Assembly (NCBI RefSeq): GCF_015831345.1
Contig: NZ_JADWYS010000001.1
Coordinates: 124,001-188,000, forward strand
Length of the DNA: 64,000 nucleotides
Direction: 5' to 3'
DNA from: Caenimonas aquaedulcis
GTDB taxonomy: Bacteria > Pseudomonadota > Gammaproteobacteria > Burkholderiales > Burkholderiaceae_C
The position numbers and the translations under genes are program-made. This document shows, in pieces, positions 9,284-24,000 of the stretch; the first letter of the stretch is position 1, and the number at the start of each line of letters is the position of its first letter. The notes under the pieces were generated by a model. The model was not told the DNA's origin. It saw only the letters and a list, made by a program, of their open reading frames with translations, and searched no databases.

Positions 9284-9408
9284 TCCCTTGCCATCCATCG
9301 CGCCGGCCTGCAGGCTGGCGCGGATTTCCTGCAACGTGTCGCATGCCGCGTGCGCCCGCCACGGGCGCTGCATAGGATCGGGCCATTCCAACCCAACGAG
9401 GGCCCGAC

Positions 9409-10188
9409 ATGACGACGATTTCCCACTCCTCCCGCCGGGGCGCGACCCTGGCTTTCATCCTGGTCGCCGTCCTGGCGGCCGCCTCCGCCCTGGCCGCCGG
9501 TCCGGCGTGGCTGACCGGCTCCGAAACCGTCAAGGGCAACGGCGTCGTGAAGAAGCAGGACCGCGCGCTCGGGCGCTTCACCGGCGTCGCGGTGTCCCTG
9601 CCCGCGGAAGTGGAGGTCCGGATCGGCAACGCCGAAAGCGTGACGATCGAGACCGACGAGAACCTGCTGCCGCTGGTGGCCACCCGCGTCGACAACGGCA
9701 CCCTGGAAATCCGTCCGGTGCGCGAGCGGCTCAGCCTCGAGCCGCGCACGCTCAAGGTCGTCGTCACGGCCAGGCAGATCGAAGAGCTGGCCGTCGGCGG
9801 CTCGGGCACCATCACCACGGACCCCCTGAAGTCGAAGAACCTGGAACTGCACGTGGGCGGCTCCGGCTCGATCCACGTGAAGAGCGCCGAAAGCGACAGC
9901 GTCTCGGCCGCCATGGGCGGCAGCGGCAGCGTGAAAGTCGGCGGGGGCACGACGCGCAAGCTGGAAATCGCCATCGGTGGCTCCGGCGGGGTCCAGGCCG
10001 GCGAACTGAAGGCGGACAAGGTGGAGGTGAGCATCGGCGGTTCGGGCGACGTCACGGTGTGGGCGCGCGAGAAGCTCGACGTGTCCGTCGCGGGCTCGGG
10101 CGACGTGAGCTACTGGGGCGACCCGAAGCTGCGCACGGCTGTCGTGGGCTCGGGCAGCATGAAGCGGCTGGGCGCCGCCCCGCGCTGA
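9409..10188 (+). CDS. Exported GIN (DUF2807) domain protein
   Basis: This 259-residue protein has a signal peptide (residues about 10-30, basic start then a hydrophobic run ending in ALAAG). The rest is a DUF2807 putative autotransporter-adhesin head GIN domain: about ten short beta-strands, each ending in a GGSG or AGSG turn (about residues 127-250), consistent with a right-handed beta-helix. Such proteins are exported; their function is unknown and may involve surface or polysaccharide binding. It converges on the mpg gene with a 6-bp gap. A small 6-bp-stem hairpin covers both stop codons. Confidence 0.85.
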   Translation: MTTISHSSRRGATLAFILVAVLAAASALAAGPAWLTGSETVKGNGVVKKQDRALGRFTGVAVSLPAEVEVRIGNAESVTIETDENLLPLVATRVDNGTLEIRPVRERLSLEPRTLKVVVTARQIEELAVGGSGTITTDPLKSKNLELHVGGSGSIHVKSAESDSVSAAMGGSGSVKVGGGTTRKLEIAIGGSGGVQAGELKADKVEVSIGGSGDVTVWAREKLDVSVAGSGDVSYWGDPKLRTAVVGSGSMKRLGAAPR

Positions 10189-10194
10189 CCCGAT

Positions 10195-10756
10195 TCAGCG
10201 AAAGGGCCGGCTCAGGAAGCGCGAGCCGGCCAGGCCGAAGCGCCAGGGGACGTCCATTGCCTTGGTGATCCCGATGCGCGGGCCTTCGATGACTTCATGC
10301 GGGCCCTGCGCGGCCAGCACCTGGAAAGGCTTCCGGTCGAGCCGCATCCCGTTGAGCGCATGCGTGATTTCCAGCGCCTGCCCGAGCCGCCCCGGGCCCG
10401 AGCACAGCAGCCGCGGATCATCCAGGCCGCGGCGCGCGCGCATCATGTCCAGGCCCTGCAGCGGTTCCACCGCGCGGATCAGCACCCCCGCGCCGTGCCC
10501 TTCCTCGCCGCACACGAAATTCAGGCACCAGTGGATGCCGTAGGAGCGATACACGTAAGCGCGGCCGGGCGGGCCGAACATCACGGCATTGCGCGCCGTC
10601 GGCCCGGAGAAGCTGTGCGAGGCGGGGTCTTCGTGGTCGTAGGCCTCGGTCTCCACGATGCGGCCGCCGACACCGTCGACCAGCAGCGTCGCGCCGATCA
10701 AGGCGCGCGCCACGACCTCGGACCGTCCCGCGAAATCGCGCGGCCGCAGCAGTGCG

Positions 10757-10767
<11 letters not shown>
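10195..10767 (-). CDS. mpg: DNA-3-methyladenine glycosylase (AAG/MPG family)
   Basis: This 190-residue monofunctional base-excision glycosylase is predicted to remove alkylated or deaminated purines such as 3-methyladenine. Family motifs are clear: the LIGATLL segment, then [20 protein letters not shown] with the catalytic Glu (in VETEAY, about residue 38), then the [24 protein letters not shown] block. It starts at a TTG inside the end of the ABC transporter gene (11-bp overlap), so its translation is probably coupled. An alternative start slightly downstream cannot be excluded. Confidence 0.93.
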
Positions 10768-12613
<1,846 letters not shown>

Positions 12614-12631
12614 AGGGGCTCCGGGGGTACT

Positions 12632-13000
12632 TCAGGTTTCGGCGACGAGGACTTCGGCGGGGATGCCGAGACCGCGATGAAGCCGGCGGATCATGGCCAG
12701 TGTCAGGGGGCGTTTGCGGTTAAGGACTTCATAGACACGGTTGGACTTGCCGATCATGGGTTCGAGGTCCTTGATGGCCAGGCCCGATTGCTCCATGCGG
12801 AATTTGATGGCTTCGATAGGGTCGGGGAGGTCAAGCGGGAAATGCCTGGCTTCCCAGGCTTGGATGAGCGTGACCAGGATTTCGAATCGGTCTCCTTCTT
12901 CGCTGCCGGGTTCGGGCTCCCTATCGAAAAAGGCCGACGCGGCCTTCAAGGCGGCGCGGTAGTCAGCATCGGTATGTATCGGTCGAACTTCCATGTTCAC
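12632..13000 (-). CDS. higA: HigA-type antitoxin with XRE helix-turn-helix
   Basis: This 122-residue antitoxin and repressor has an acidic N-terminal half that is probably disordered or toxin-binding (residues about 20-60). It is followed by an XRE helix-turn-helix (about 62-115; IKFRMEQSGLAIKDLEPMIG, then VYEVLNRKRPLTLAMIRRLH). It overlaps the toxin gene by a GTGA (GTG start at 13000; an ATG at 12994 is an alternative). HigA proteins neutralise HigB and bind operator palindromes at their own promoter; a matching palindrome is present just upstream of higB. Confidence 0.88.
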   Translation of the reverse strand: MNMEVRPIHTDADYRAALKAASAFFDREPEPGSEEGDRFEILVTLIQAWEARHFPLDLPDPIEAIKFRMEQSGLAIKDLEPMIGKSNRVYEVLNRKRPLTLAMIRRLHRGLGIPAEVLVAET

Positions 13001-13299
13001 TCCATGTCGATGGTGAGCGCGTCGATGGCGTCGTACTGCGCATGCGTGCCGATGAATTTGACGTAGACCGCTTCGAACCGATAAGCCACGGCAACCACCA
13101 GCCTGAATTCATTTCCCTTGATGTTGAAGACCACACGGTTTCCCGGAAGGAAACTCGCGGAGCTATAGCGCTGCTTGATCTCCTGCGGGGTCTTCCAGGA
13201 GCTTTTGCGTGCCTCTTCGGCCCATGCACTCAGGGCTTGTGCGGCACGGGGGTGTTGGAGGCTGAAGTCACGAATCGATTTCAATGCAATCACACGCAT
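12997..13299 (-). CDS. higB: HigB-type mRNA interferase toxin
   Basis: The protein has 100 residues from the ATG at 13299. The sequence (MRVIALKSIRDFSLQHPRA, then a KQRYSSASFLPGNRVVFNIKGN segment) is typical of the HigB subfamily of RelE-fold toxins, which cleave mRNA on the ribosome. The toxin gene comes first, the usual order for higBA. A palindrome 9-23 bp upstream of the ATG is probably the HigA operator; no Shine-Dalgarno is visible, so the mRNA may be leaderless. It is divergent from the SOS mutagenesis operon with only about 110 bp between the starts. Confidence 0.88.
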   Translation of the reverse strand: MRVIALKSIRDFSLQHPRAAQALSAWAEEARKSSWKTPQEIKQRYSSASFLPGNRVVFNIKGNEFRLVVAVAYRFEAVYVKFIGTHAQYDAIDALTIDME

Positions 13300-13307
13300 G
13301 GATTTTA

Positions 13308-13322
13308 GTCCCAATTTGGGAC
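13308..13322. promoter_or_regulatory. Perfect palindrome upstream of higB (candidate HigA operator)
   Basis: GTCCCAA and TTGGGAC are perfect inverted arms around one central T; A and T flanks extend it to 17 bp. It begins 9 bp upstream of the higB ATG, where the toxin-antitoxin complex would block the promoter. Assigned by symmetry and position. Confidence 0.65.
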
Positions 13323-13374
13323 TTGGTGGTCAGTGGTTTTGGCGTTCAGACTGCTATGGCGAGCCTCGAAAATA

Positions 13375-13390
13375 CTGTATAAAGAAACAG
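13375..13390 (+). promoter_or_regulatory. LexA (SOS) box controlling imuA-imuB-dnaE2
   Basis: CTGTATAAAGAAACAG matches the CTGT-N8-ACAG LexA box, and the flanking TA on each side (13373-13392) continues the gammaproteobacterial/betaproteobacterial consensus TACTGT-N8-ACAGTA. It lies 19 bp before the likely GTG start of imuA, so bound LexA would cover the promoter. This is the expected control of an imuABC operon. Confidence 0.93.
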
Positions 13391-13408
13391 TATTTTAAGC
13401 AGTTCGCC

Positions 13409-14167
13409 GTGCAACCCTTGTGCCTCGCTCCTCCGGTCTCCGTGCCCCACGTCTGGCGCACGCCTGAGCTTGCGCACGTGCATGAGCAACTCGTCGCCAC
13501 CGGGCACGCCAGGCTGGACATCCACCTGCCCGGCGGCGGCTGGCCCGTGGGCAGCCTGGTGGAACTCCTGCAGGAACCCGCCGGCCCGCACGTCTGGCAA
13601 CTGCTGCTGCCCGCCCTGGCCCAGGCCGTGCGGCAGAAGGCAGGGCCGGTGGTCCTGGTCGCGCCGCCCTTCGAGCCGTTCATCCCCAGCCTGGCCGCGC
13701 AAGGCCTGCCCGGCGAGCGGCTGCTGTGCGTCAAGGCCGGCAAGCCGTCGTCCCGCCTGTGGGCCGCCGAGCAGGCGCTGCGCTGCGCCGACGTGGTCGC
13801 CGTGATGGCCTGGCTGCCGCGCAGCAAGAGCGCCGAGCTGCGGCGCCTGCACCTCGCCGCCCAGCAGCATGACAAGCTGCTCTTCGTGATGCGCGGGCTG
13901 GATGTCCGAAACGACTCGTCGCCTGCGCGCATCCGCCTGCTGCTCGAAGGCACGGACACGCTGCAGCTGCGCATCCTGAAGCGCCGCGGCCCGCCGCTGG
14001 ACACGCCGATCGAGTTGCCCGCGCATTCGGCGCGCGTGGCCGCGCTGCTCGCCGCACGCCAGGGCCGCGCCACCTCCCCATCCACTCCCACCCCCGCCAT
14101 CGCCATACCGGCGCCGGCCTTGTCCCGGAGACCGCATGTACTGGATCGCGCTGCTGCCCTCCCGTGA
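13409..14167 (+). CDS. imuA: ImuA, RecA-like accessory protein of translesion synthesis
   Basis: ImuA works with ImuB and DnaE2 (ImuC) in damage-induced mutagenesis. About 252 residues are called from a GTG at 13409, the first start after the LexA box; a GTG at 13442 is the alternative, and the longer frame reaching back to 13175 runs through the LexA box and higB and is rejected. The fold is a degenerate RecA-like core (GGGWPVGSLVELLQEPAG, later VVLVAPPFEPFIPSLAAQG) without an intact Walker A lysine, as in other ImuA proteins. It overlaps imuB by 32 bp. Confidence 0.88.
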   Translation: MQPLCLAPPVSVPHVWRTPELAHVHEQLVATGHARLDIHLPGGGWPVGSLVELLQEPAGPHVWQLLLPALAQAVRQKAGPVVLVAPPFEPFIPSLAAQGLPGERLLCVKAGKPSSRLWAAEQALRCADVVAVMAWLPRSKSAELRRLHLAAQQHDKLLFVMRGLDVRNDSSPARIRLLLEGTDTLQLRILKRRGPPLDTPIELPAHSARVAALLAARQGRATSPSTPTPAIAIPAPALSRRPHVLDRAAALP

Positions 14168-15423
14168 CGAGGAGCGCATCGCCTGGGGCTGGCGCGCATT
14201 GCAGTTCACGCCGCGCGTCGCCGAGGTCGATGAGGCGATCCTCCTCGAAGTCTCCGGCTCCGAGCGGCTGTGGGGCGGGCGCGGGCGCCTGCTGCGCGCG
14301 CTCGTGAAGGAATGCGAGCCGCTCGCGCGTGCGCGCTGGGCCGCCGGCGAGACGGCGCTGGTCGCGCTCGCGCTGCTGCGCATGAAGCTGCGCGGCGACG
14401 GGCCGCCCGAGCACCTCCCGCAGGACTTGCCGCTCGATGCGCTCAGCGCCGCGCGCGAGCACGTGCGTACGCTGGACCGCACGGGCTGTCGCACCTGGGG
14501 GGGCCTGCGCGCCCTGCCGCGCGCGGGCGTGGCGCGGCGCTTCGGCGCGGCCTTGCTCGATGCGCTCGACGCGGCGTACGGCGACAAGCCCGAGCGCTAC
14601 GAGTGGCTGCAACTGCCCGAGGCCTTCGACATGAAGTACGAACTCGCGGCGTTGGCGACGACCGCGCCCGAGCTGATGTGGAGCGCGCAGCGCCTGCTCT
14701 CGCAACTGCAGGTGTGGCTGCAGGGCCGGCACCGCGGCGTGCTCGCGCTGGAGCTGGAATGGACGCTGGACCTGCGCCGCCTGAACGGCGTACGGCTGCC
14801 CTCGCACGAACAGCTCGTGATCCGCACCGCGCAGCCCACGCAGGACATCGCGCATTTGCGCCGCCTGATGAACGAGCACCTGTCGCGCGCGTCGCTGGCG
14901 GCACCCGCGAACTACCTGCGGCTGCGCTCGCTGGAAACCGTGCCCTGGGGCGGCATCAACACGAGCCTCCTGCCGGAGGACAACGTGAAGGGCGAGCGGC
15001 TGCATGAACTGGTCGAGCGATTGAGCGTGCGGCTGGGGGAGGGGAACGTGGTGGTGCCGTGCGTGACCGAGGATCACCGGCCGGAGCGGATGCAGGGGTG
15101 GGTGGCGGCTCGCGTTGCGAGGGAGCAAGGCACGTCACTTCCTCCCTCCGGCATGCAGGACGCGATCTATCCGCCCTGGCTCCTCCCCGAGCCCCTGGCA
15201 TTGGAAGTCAAAAGAGACGTCCCCCATTATTTCGGCCCCCTGCGCCGCCTCACCCGCCTGTACCGCATCGAAACGGGCTGGTGGGAAGACGGCGAGCCGG
15301 CACTGCGCGACTACTTCATCGCGCGCAGCGAGAAGGCGGGCCTCGTGTGGATCTACCGCGAGCGGCCCTTGTCGCGCACGCTGGAGCACGCGACTTCGTT
15401 TCGCTGGTACCTGCAGGGGCTCT

Positions 15424-15431
<8 letters not shown>
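14136..15431 (+). CDS. imuB: ImuB, catalytically inactive Y-family polymerase-like protein
   Basis: This 431-residue member of the DinB/UmuC-like Y-family acts as the hub linking ImuA, DnaE2 and the beta clamp in mutasomes. The N-terminal palm-like part begins MYWIALLPSRDEERIAWG and carries LLEVSGSERLWGG where active enzymes have catalytic acidic residues, so it should not polymerise. The thumb/little-finger-like region follows, and the C-terminus (TLEHATSFRWYLQGLYA) is typical of ImuB. I see no QLPLWG-type clamp motif. It overlaps imuA by 32 bp and dnaE2 by 8 bp. Confidence 0.9.
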
Positions 15432-18729
<3,298 letters not shown>

Positions 18730-18734
18730 GACCG

Positions 18735-20282
18735 TTACTTCAACTTCGGCGCCCGCCGGTGCCGCGTTCCCTGCTCGTACGCATAGGCCAGCCCGAGCAA
18801 CTTCCCCTCGCTCCACGCCGTCCCCACGAAGCTCAAGCCGACCGGCAGGCCCATCGCGGCGCCCATCGTCACGCTGATCGTCGGGTAGCCCGCAACCGCG
18901 GCGGGCGACGAGCTCGACCCCTGGAACGAATCGCCGTTGACGTGGTCGGTGAGCCAGGCGGGCGAGCCGGTGGGGGCGATGATCGCGTCGAGCTTGTGCG
19001 CGGCCAGCACCTCGTCGATGCCCGCGCGCGCGAGGCGCCGCGCTTTCTCCGCGGCCTTCGTATAGGTCTCGTCGGTGAGCGGCCCCTTGGACTGCGCCTT
19101 CTCGAACAGGTCCTGCCCGAAATAGCGCATTTCCTTGACGGCATTGCGATCGTTGAATGCGATCACGTCGGCCAGCGACTTCACCGGCGCACCTTGCCGC
19201 TGCGCGAGGTATGCGTTGAGATCGGCTTTCAGCTCGTAGAGCAGCACCTCGAGTTCGTCGTCGTCGTAATCGCCGAGCGAGCCGAAATCCGCGGGGTCCA
19301 CGATCTCCGCTCCGAGGCGCTTCAGGTCCGCGATCGCCTGTTCGAACAGGCGGTCGGTGTGGGGGCTGTACCCGGTGACCTTCTTGCGCGCGACCCCGAT
19401 GCGCGCACCCTTGAGCGCGTCGAGCTTGAGGAAGGCGCGGTAGTCCGCCTCCACGTGGCCCTGCGCGGCCTTCGTCGCCGCGTCGGCCGCGTCGACGCCC
19501 GCGATCGCGCTGAGCACGGCTGCCGCGTCGGCGACGTTGCGCGTCATCGGCCCGGCCGTGTCCTGCGAGTGCGAGATCGGGATGATCCCCGAGCGGCTCA
19601 CGAGGCCCACCGTGGGCTTCATCCCCACGAGCCCGGCGACGCCGGACGGGCACACGATGGAGCCGTCGGTTTCCGTGCCGATCCCGACGACCGCGAAACT
19701 TGCCGAGACGGCGGTCCCGGTGCCGGAACTCGATCCGCACGGGTTGCGCTCGCCCGCATAGGCGTTCTTCGTCTGGCCGCCCACCGCGCTCCAGCCGCTG
19801 CTGGATTTGCTGGAGCGGATGTTCGCCCACTCGGAGAGATTCGTCTTGCCGAGGATCACCGCGCCCGCGTCTCGCAGCTTGCGCACGATGAACGCGTCGC
19901 GCTGCGCGCGCGTCTCCGCCAGCGCGAGCGACCCGGCGGTGGTCGGCATGCGGTCGCCGGTGTCGATGTTGTCCTTGAGCAGCACGGGGATGCCGTGCAG
20001 CGGCCCGCGCAGCTTGCCGGCCTTGCGCTCCCGGTCACGTTCGCGCGCGATGGACATCGCTTCCGGATTGGTTTGCAGGACGGCGTTGAGCGCGGGGCCG
20101 TGCGCGTCGAACTGCCGGATGCGCGCGAGGCTGGCCTGGGTGATCGATTGCGCGGTGGCGCGGCCCGCCGCCATGTCACGTTGCAGCTGGTCGACCGAGG
20201 CTTCGACGATGGAGGTCGCGGCGTGGGCCGTGGTGGCGGCGAGCAGGAGGACGCCCAGGAGGCGAGGGGACCGGGAGTTCAT
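18735..20282 (-). CDS. Exported amidase (amidase signature family)
   Basis: This 515-residue amidase has a Sec signal peptide (residues 1-21, ending TTAHA). The Ser-cisSer-Lys triad of the amidase signature family is present: Lys103 in VLLKDNIDTGD, a serine of the glycine-serine loop at about 184-186 (CGSSSGTGT) and Ser208 in ETDGSIVCPSG. It should hydrolyse an amide outside the cytoplasm, but the substrate is unknown. The chosen ATG at 20282 gives the signal peptide; longer frames read into the neighbour. The thioredoxin-like gene is 11 bp upstream on the same strand. Confidence 0.9.
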   Translation of the reverse strand: MNSRSPRLLGVLLLAATTAHAATSIVEASVDQLQRDMAAGRATAQSITQASLARIRQFDAHGPALNAVLQTNPEAMSIARERDRERKAGKLRGPLHGIPVLLKDNIDTGDRMPTTAGSLALAETRAQRDAFIVRKLRDAGAVILGKTNLSEWANIRSSKSSSGWSAVGGQTKNAYAGERNPCGSSSGTGTAVSASFAVVGIGTETDGSIVCPSGVAGLVGMKPTVGLVSRSGIIPISHSQDTAGPMTRNVADAAAVLSAIAGVDAADAATKAAQGHVEADYRAFLKLDALKGARIGVARKKVTGYSPHTDRLFEQAIADLKRLGAEIVDPADFGSLGDYDDDELEVLLYELKADLNAYLAQRQGAPVKSLADVIAFNDRNAVKEMRYFGQDLFEKAQSKGPLTDETYTKAAEKARRLARAGIDEVLAAHKLDAIIAPTGSPAWLTDHVNGDSFQGSSSSPAAVAGYPTISVTMGAAMGLPVGLSFVGTAWSEGKLLGLAYAYEQGTRHRRAPKLK

Positions 20283-20293
20283 CTTCGCGGCCT

Positions 20294-20767
20294 TCACTTC
20301 GCGGCGTACCGGCGCAGGAAGGCGAGCATCTTTTCCTTGTCGTAGGTCTTGTCGGCTTCCAGCAGGCCGGTGTTCTGCGATTGCAGCAGCTTGCCGTCCG
20401 CATCCAGCACCATCAGGTGGGGATAGCCCGTGATCCTGGGCCAGCGCGAGAGGAGGGCTTCGTTCTTGTTCTGGGGCGACCAGTTCACCTTCACCCACAC
20501 GTACTCCGATTCGACGATGGACTTGACATCGGCGTTGTCGTTCACGAAGCGGTCGAGGATGTGGCACCAGGAGCACCACTCGCCGCCCACGTCGACGATC
20601 ACGCGCTTGCCCTGCGCCTTGGCTTGCGCAGTGGCGGCGGCGACGTCCTTGGCGGCGTCGCGGGACGGGTCGAACTTCGCCGGCAGGTCGGCGGCGAAGA
20701 CGGTGGAGGAGAGGGCGAATGCGAGGACGGCGATGGCCGTCCGCAGGGGGGAGGCGAAGGACTTCAT
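20294..20767 (-). CDS. Exported thioredoxin-like protein
   Basis: The protein has 157 residues from the ATG at 20767 (an ATG at 20776 is also in frame). Residues 1-25 are a signal peptide (SPLRTAIAVLAFALSSTVFA). A thioredoxin fold follows with a CxxC active site, EWCSWCH (Cys65, Cys68), of the DsbD-gamma/YyaL-like type, and a cis-proline region near YPHLMVLD. It is probably a periplasmic thiol-disulfide protein. It is upstream of the amidase with an 11-bp gap, so the two are probably co-transcribed; a functional link is not established. Confidence 0.88.
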   Translation of the reverse strand: MKSFASPLRTAIAVLAFALSSTVFAADLPAKFDPSRDAAKDVAAATAQAKAQGKRVIVDVGGEWCSWCHILDRFVNDNADVKSIVESEYVWVKVNWSPQNKNEALLSRWPRITGYPHLMVLDADGKLLQSQNTGLLEADKTYDKEKMLAFLRRYAAK

Positions 20768-20804
20768 GGGAAGCATTTTCCTCCACGTGACCTGGCCGTG
20801 TCAC

Positions 20805-20878
20805 TGGAGCGGGTGATGGGAATCGAACCCACGTCTAAAGCTTGGGAAGCTGCCGTTCTACCATTGAACTACACCCGC
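20805..20878 (-). tRNA. tRNA-Gly (anticodon CCC), with encoded CCA
   Basis: The reverse strand starts GCGGGTG and ends CACCCGC, T discriminator, CCA: a full 7-bp acceptor stem. The D arm (GTTC/GAAC), the anticodon loop TTCCCAA and the T arm (TTCGATT loop with GTGGG/CCCAT stem) are all clear. The anticodon is CCC. The anticodon stem GCAGC/GCTTT has a G-T wobble and a C-T mismatch at its outer end, which is weaker than usual. It stands between the thioredoxin-like gene and the TPR fusion gene. Confidence 0.95.
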
Positions 20879-21015
20879 GAACTGGCCCGGATTTTAACCG
20901 GTTGCGCCCACGCTTCCTTGCAAAGCGGATCAGCTATAAATGGACGGCTTCGCGATGGCGCGGCCGACCGACCGCCTGCGCCGCGTCCCCTACGTGCACC
21001 ATCTGGAAGCCGCAA

Positions 21016-24000
21016 ATGCTATCTGCCGATGATTTCGAGAAACGGCGCGCAACGCTGGTCGACGCCGGGCGATTCAGGGCGGCCCGGGCACTGGAGGAGC
21101 AATATCTCCGCGACCATCCACGCGACATTTCCGCCTATCGCAAGACCGCCGAGACGCTTGCTGCCATGGGGAATTACGCCGAATCGGTCCGGCAGCTGGA
21201 GCTGGCCATCGCGATCAAGCCACAGGTTCCCGGCTTGAGGAAGGCGCTCATCGTCAACCTGAAGCGCGCGGGATCGAGGGAGCGAGCCGCCGCCGAGCAA
21301 GGGCTGCTGGATGAATTGCTCGCCGTCCTGGAGCGACAGCGCTCAGGCACCAGGGAAGCGGATGCCAGCCTAGCGAAGGCCAGGAGCGCGATAGGGGCAG
21401 GCGATTGGACGGACGCTTTCCGCCTGGTCCACGCATGCGAACAGCAACCGGAGTCCTCCCGGGCTCTGATGTTCAGGCTCCATTGCCTGGTGCATGGCTG
21501 GGCCGCGGCGCTCCGGCTCGAGCAGAACCTGGTGCGCGAACTCGGGCTCGACGCGCCATCGCGGCTTCCCCTCGGACTGGCGATGCTCGGGATTCGCGCC
21601 CGGCTGTCGCTGGGTCTTTCGCGGGAAGGCCTGGACCTGGCACGCGGCGTTGCGGATGCCAACCCGGCGGAAGTGCAGCCCCGCATCCAGGTGGCCAATG
21701 CCCTTGCGCAGTTGGGGAACCATGCCGAAGCTATGACGCTTCGCATGGGCTTGTGGAACGACGGTGAAGCCGCCATGTTGCTTCCGGTGATCGCGGGCTT
21801 CGTGACGCTTCGCGACATCGAGGCCGGTGACGCCTTCCTCGCGTCGGCGGAGGGCCGCGGTCGGTGCCCCGATCCGGTGGCGCTTGGACGGGCCCGCATC
21901 GCCCTTCATCGCGCCAAAGGCGAGCACGATGCGGCGTTCGAGGCCACATTGGCCCTAGAGGCCCACCTGGACGAAGCGGAGTACGCGAAGGAACTGGCAC
22001 GCCAGGCGTGCGACAGCCGGCGCAGCGACGTCCTCAATACGTTGCTCGAAAGGCTGGTCGGGTGGGCCGCCAGCGCCTCGCACCGAGCCCTGTACCTCAA
22101 AGCGGGGCCCCAGATCCTGAGGGCGCACTTCGCCTGCCTGTTGAACGCCGGCGCCATCCGTCCGTCCATGCAGGCGCTCGAAGCCGAAGTGCTGTCTCCC
22201 GCAGGCAGCAACGACATTGCGGGCATCCTGCTGGCGCAGGGCGAGTACAGGCGCTGCGAGGCGTTTCTCCAGGCCGCGGTTTCGCGGTTTCCATCGATAC
22301 CGGGCTTGTGGACCAAGCTCCTGACCGCGCTCGGCCTGATGGACGACCAGGTGGCCCTGGCAAGCGCGCGCGCGCAATTGAAGGCCTGCATGCCGCCGAC
22401 CGTCGCACTCGACATCATGGCGGGAGGCAGTGCCAACGCGTGGGATGTCGGCCAGCTGCCCGAGCTGCTCGAGCATGCGCTGAGTTCGCCGAACGCCAAC
22501 CTCCAGGAACGGTTCTTCGTCTCGATGAGACGGCTCACGTTCGAACCCGGGCAGATCGCGGGCGCCATCGAGACCACCGTGGCGCGCAGCTCCGCGCTCA
22601 ATGCGTCGCGCCTGCAGTTCATCATGAGCTATTCGCGCGACCGGCAGCTGTGGGACTCGTCGGTGACGACCCCCGTTCCGTTCTCTGCCTTCCAGGAGTC
22701 CCGTCGTGTCTCCGCCGCGCAGATCGCCGCGTCGCTGGCGCGTTGCGTGTCCGGGGATGCGGCGAGGGAGTTGACGCCGGTCGGCCGGCGCTGGATGGAA
22801 GATTGCATCGGCTTCGGACGCCGCATCGAGGCGGGCGCCGACGTCGCACTCATGCAGACCGCCGACTCCTTTGCCGACTGCGTCGCGCTGGCGCGTGTGT
22901 TGATCGAGCGCATCCGGTTGCGGCAACCCACATCCGCCCTGCGGATCGGCGATGGCGAAGGACACATGCTGCCGGCGCATCCGTTCGTGGCCGACAGGGT
23001 GGACGAGGATCGCGCCTTCATCCAGAACATCTGGTGGGGAGCGGGCCGGCTCACGCATCGGCGGGCCGAACGCATCGAGGAGGATTTCCGGCTGGCGCTG
23101 CGCCGGTGCGACATCATCGGCGTCGTCCCGCCATGGCGGTACGTGCGCGACACGCCAACGAAGGGTGAACTGATCCCGCAACACAGGGGGATCTTCAACA
23201 GCCTGGCGTATCTTGCCGGATCGGCCGAACGTATACCGGTGGCAACTTCAGCGCACTTCCATCATGACCTGCATATCTGGAACCTGTGGGGCGAGATTTT
23301 CGGCGCGGTGCGCAGCGTCTCGTGGATCTCGTGCCACGACATGTCGGAGTACCTGCGCAAGGCGCGCGGCGTCGCGACGCGCCAGCGAATCCTGATTCCG
23401 CCCGAGCAACGGTGGGCGGGCCTGTTCAAGACCCGGGCTCCGGGGGATTCCCGGCCGGAAACGCTGCTGGACCTGCATGACGACATCTGCGCGGCGATCT
23501 CCCCGCTCGAAGGCGAGGTTTACCTGGTCGCCGCAGGCTTCCTCGGGAAGTTGTACTGCGACCTGGTTTGCCGGCGGGGTGGCATCGCGATCGACATCGG
23601 CAGCCTCGCGGACTACTGGATGGGATTCGCCACGCGGGACTATCGCCTGGACCAGGAAGCGGATGTCGCGATTTCCAGCACATTCGTCACCGGCCACGAT
23701 CTTCCCCGGACCGATACGCGCGAGCGGATCCTGGGCATCCCCGGCGCGGTGCGCTCCACGCTCGACGGACGGTACAACATGGCCACCGAAGAGGATGCGC
23801 ACGCGGCGGCCAGTGTGCCGCGACACCAGCGACTGTTGCGAATCGTCGGCCATCCTCGCTGTGCGTCCGGCTTCATGGCCACGCTGTTCTCGGAACACGG
23901 GCTGGAGATCGGGCATGAAGTGCTGCTCAAGGATGGCATCTCCAGCTGGATGAGTGTCGTCGCCGACCTCCAGTATCCGTTCGGTGAGAGTACGCTCGAT

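Noticed and set aside
10183..10200. Terminator between the GIN-domain gene and mpg
   Set aside because: The hairpin has only 6-bp arms and no T-run; it may be chance in GC-rich DNA.
13175..13408. Longer N-terminus for ImuA
   Set aside because: The extension would be encoded through higB, the HigA-like palindrome and the LexA box.
20842..21015. Longer N-terminus for the TPR fusion protein
   Set aside because: It would begin inside the tRNA gene and has shadow-like composition; TPR-like sequence begins at the ATG at 21016.
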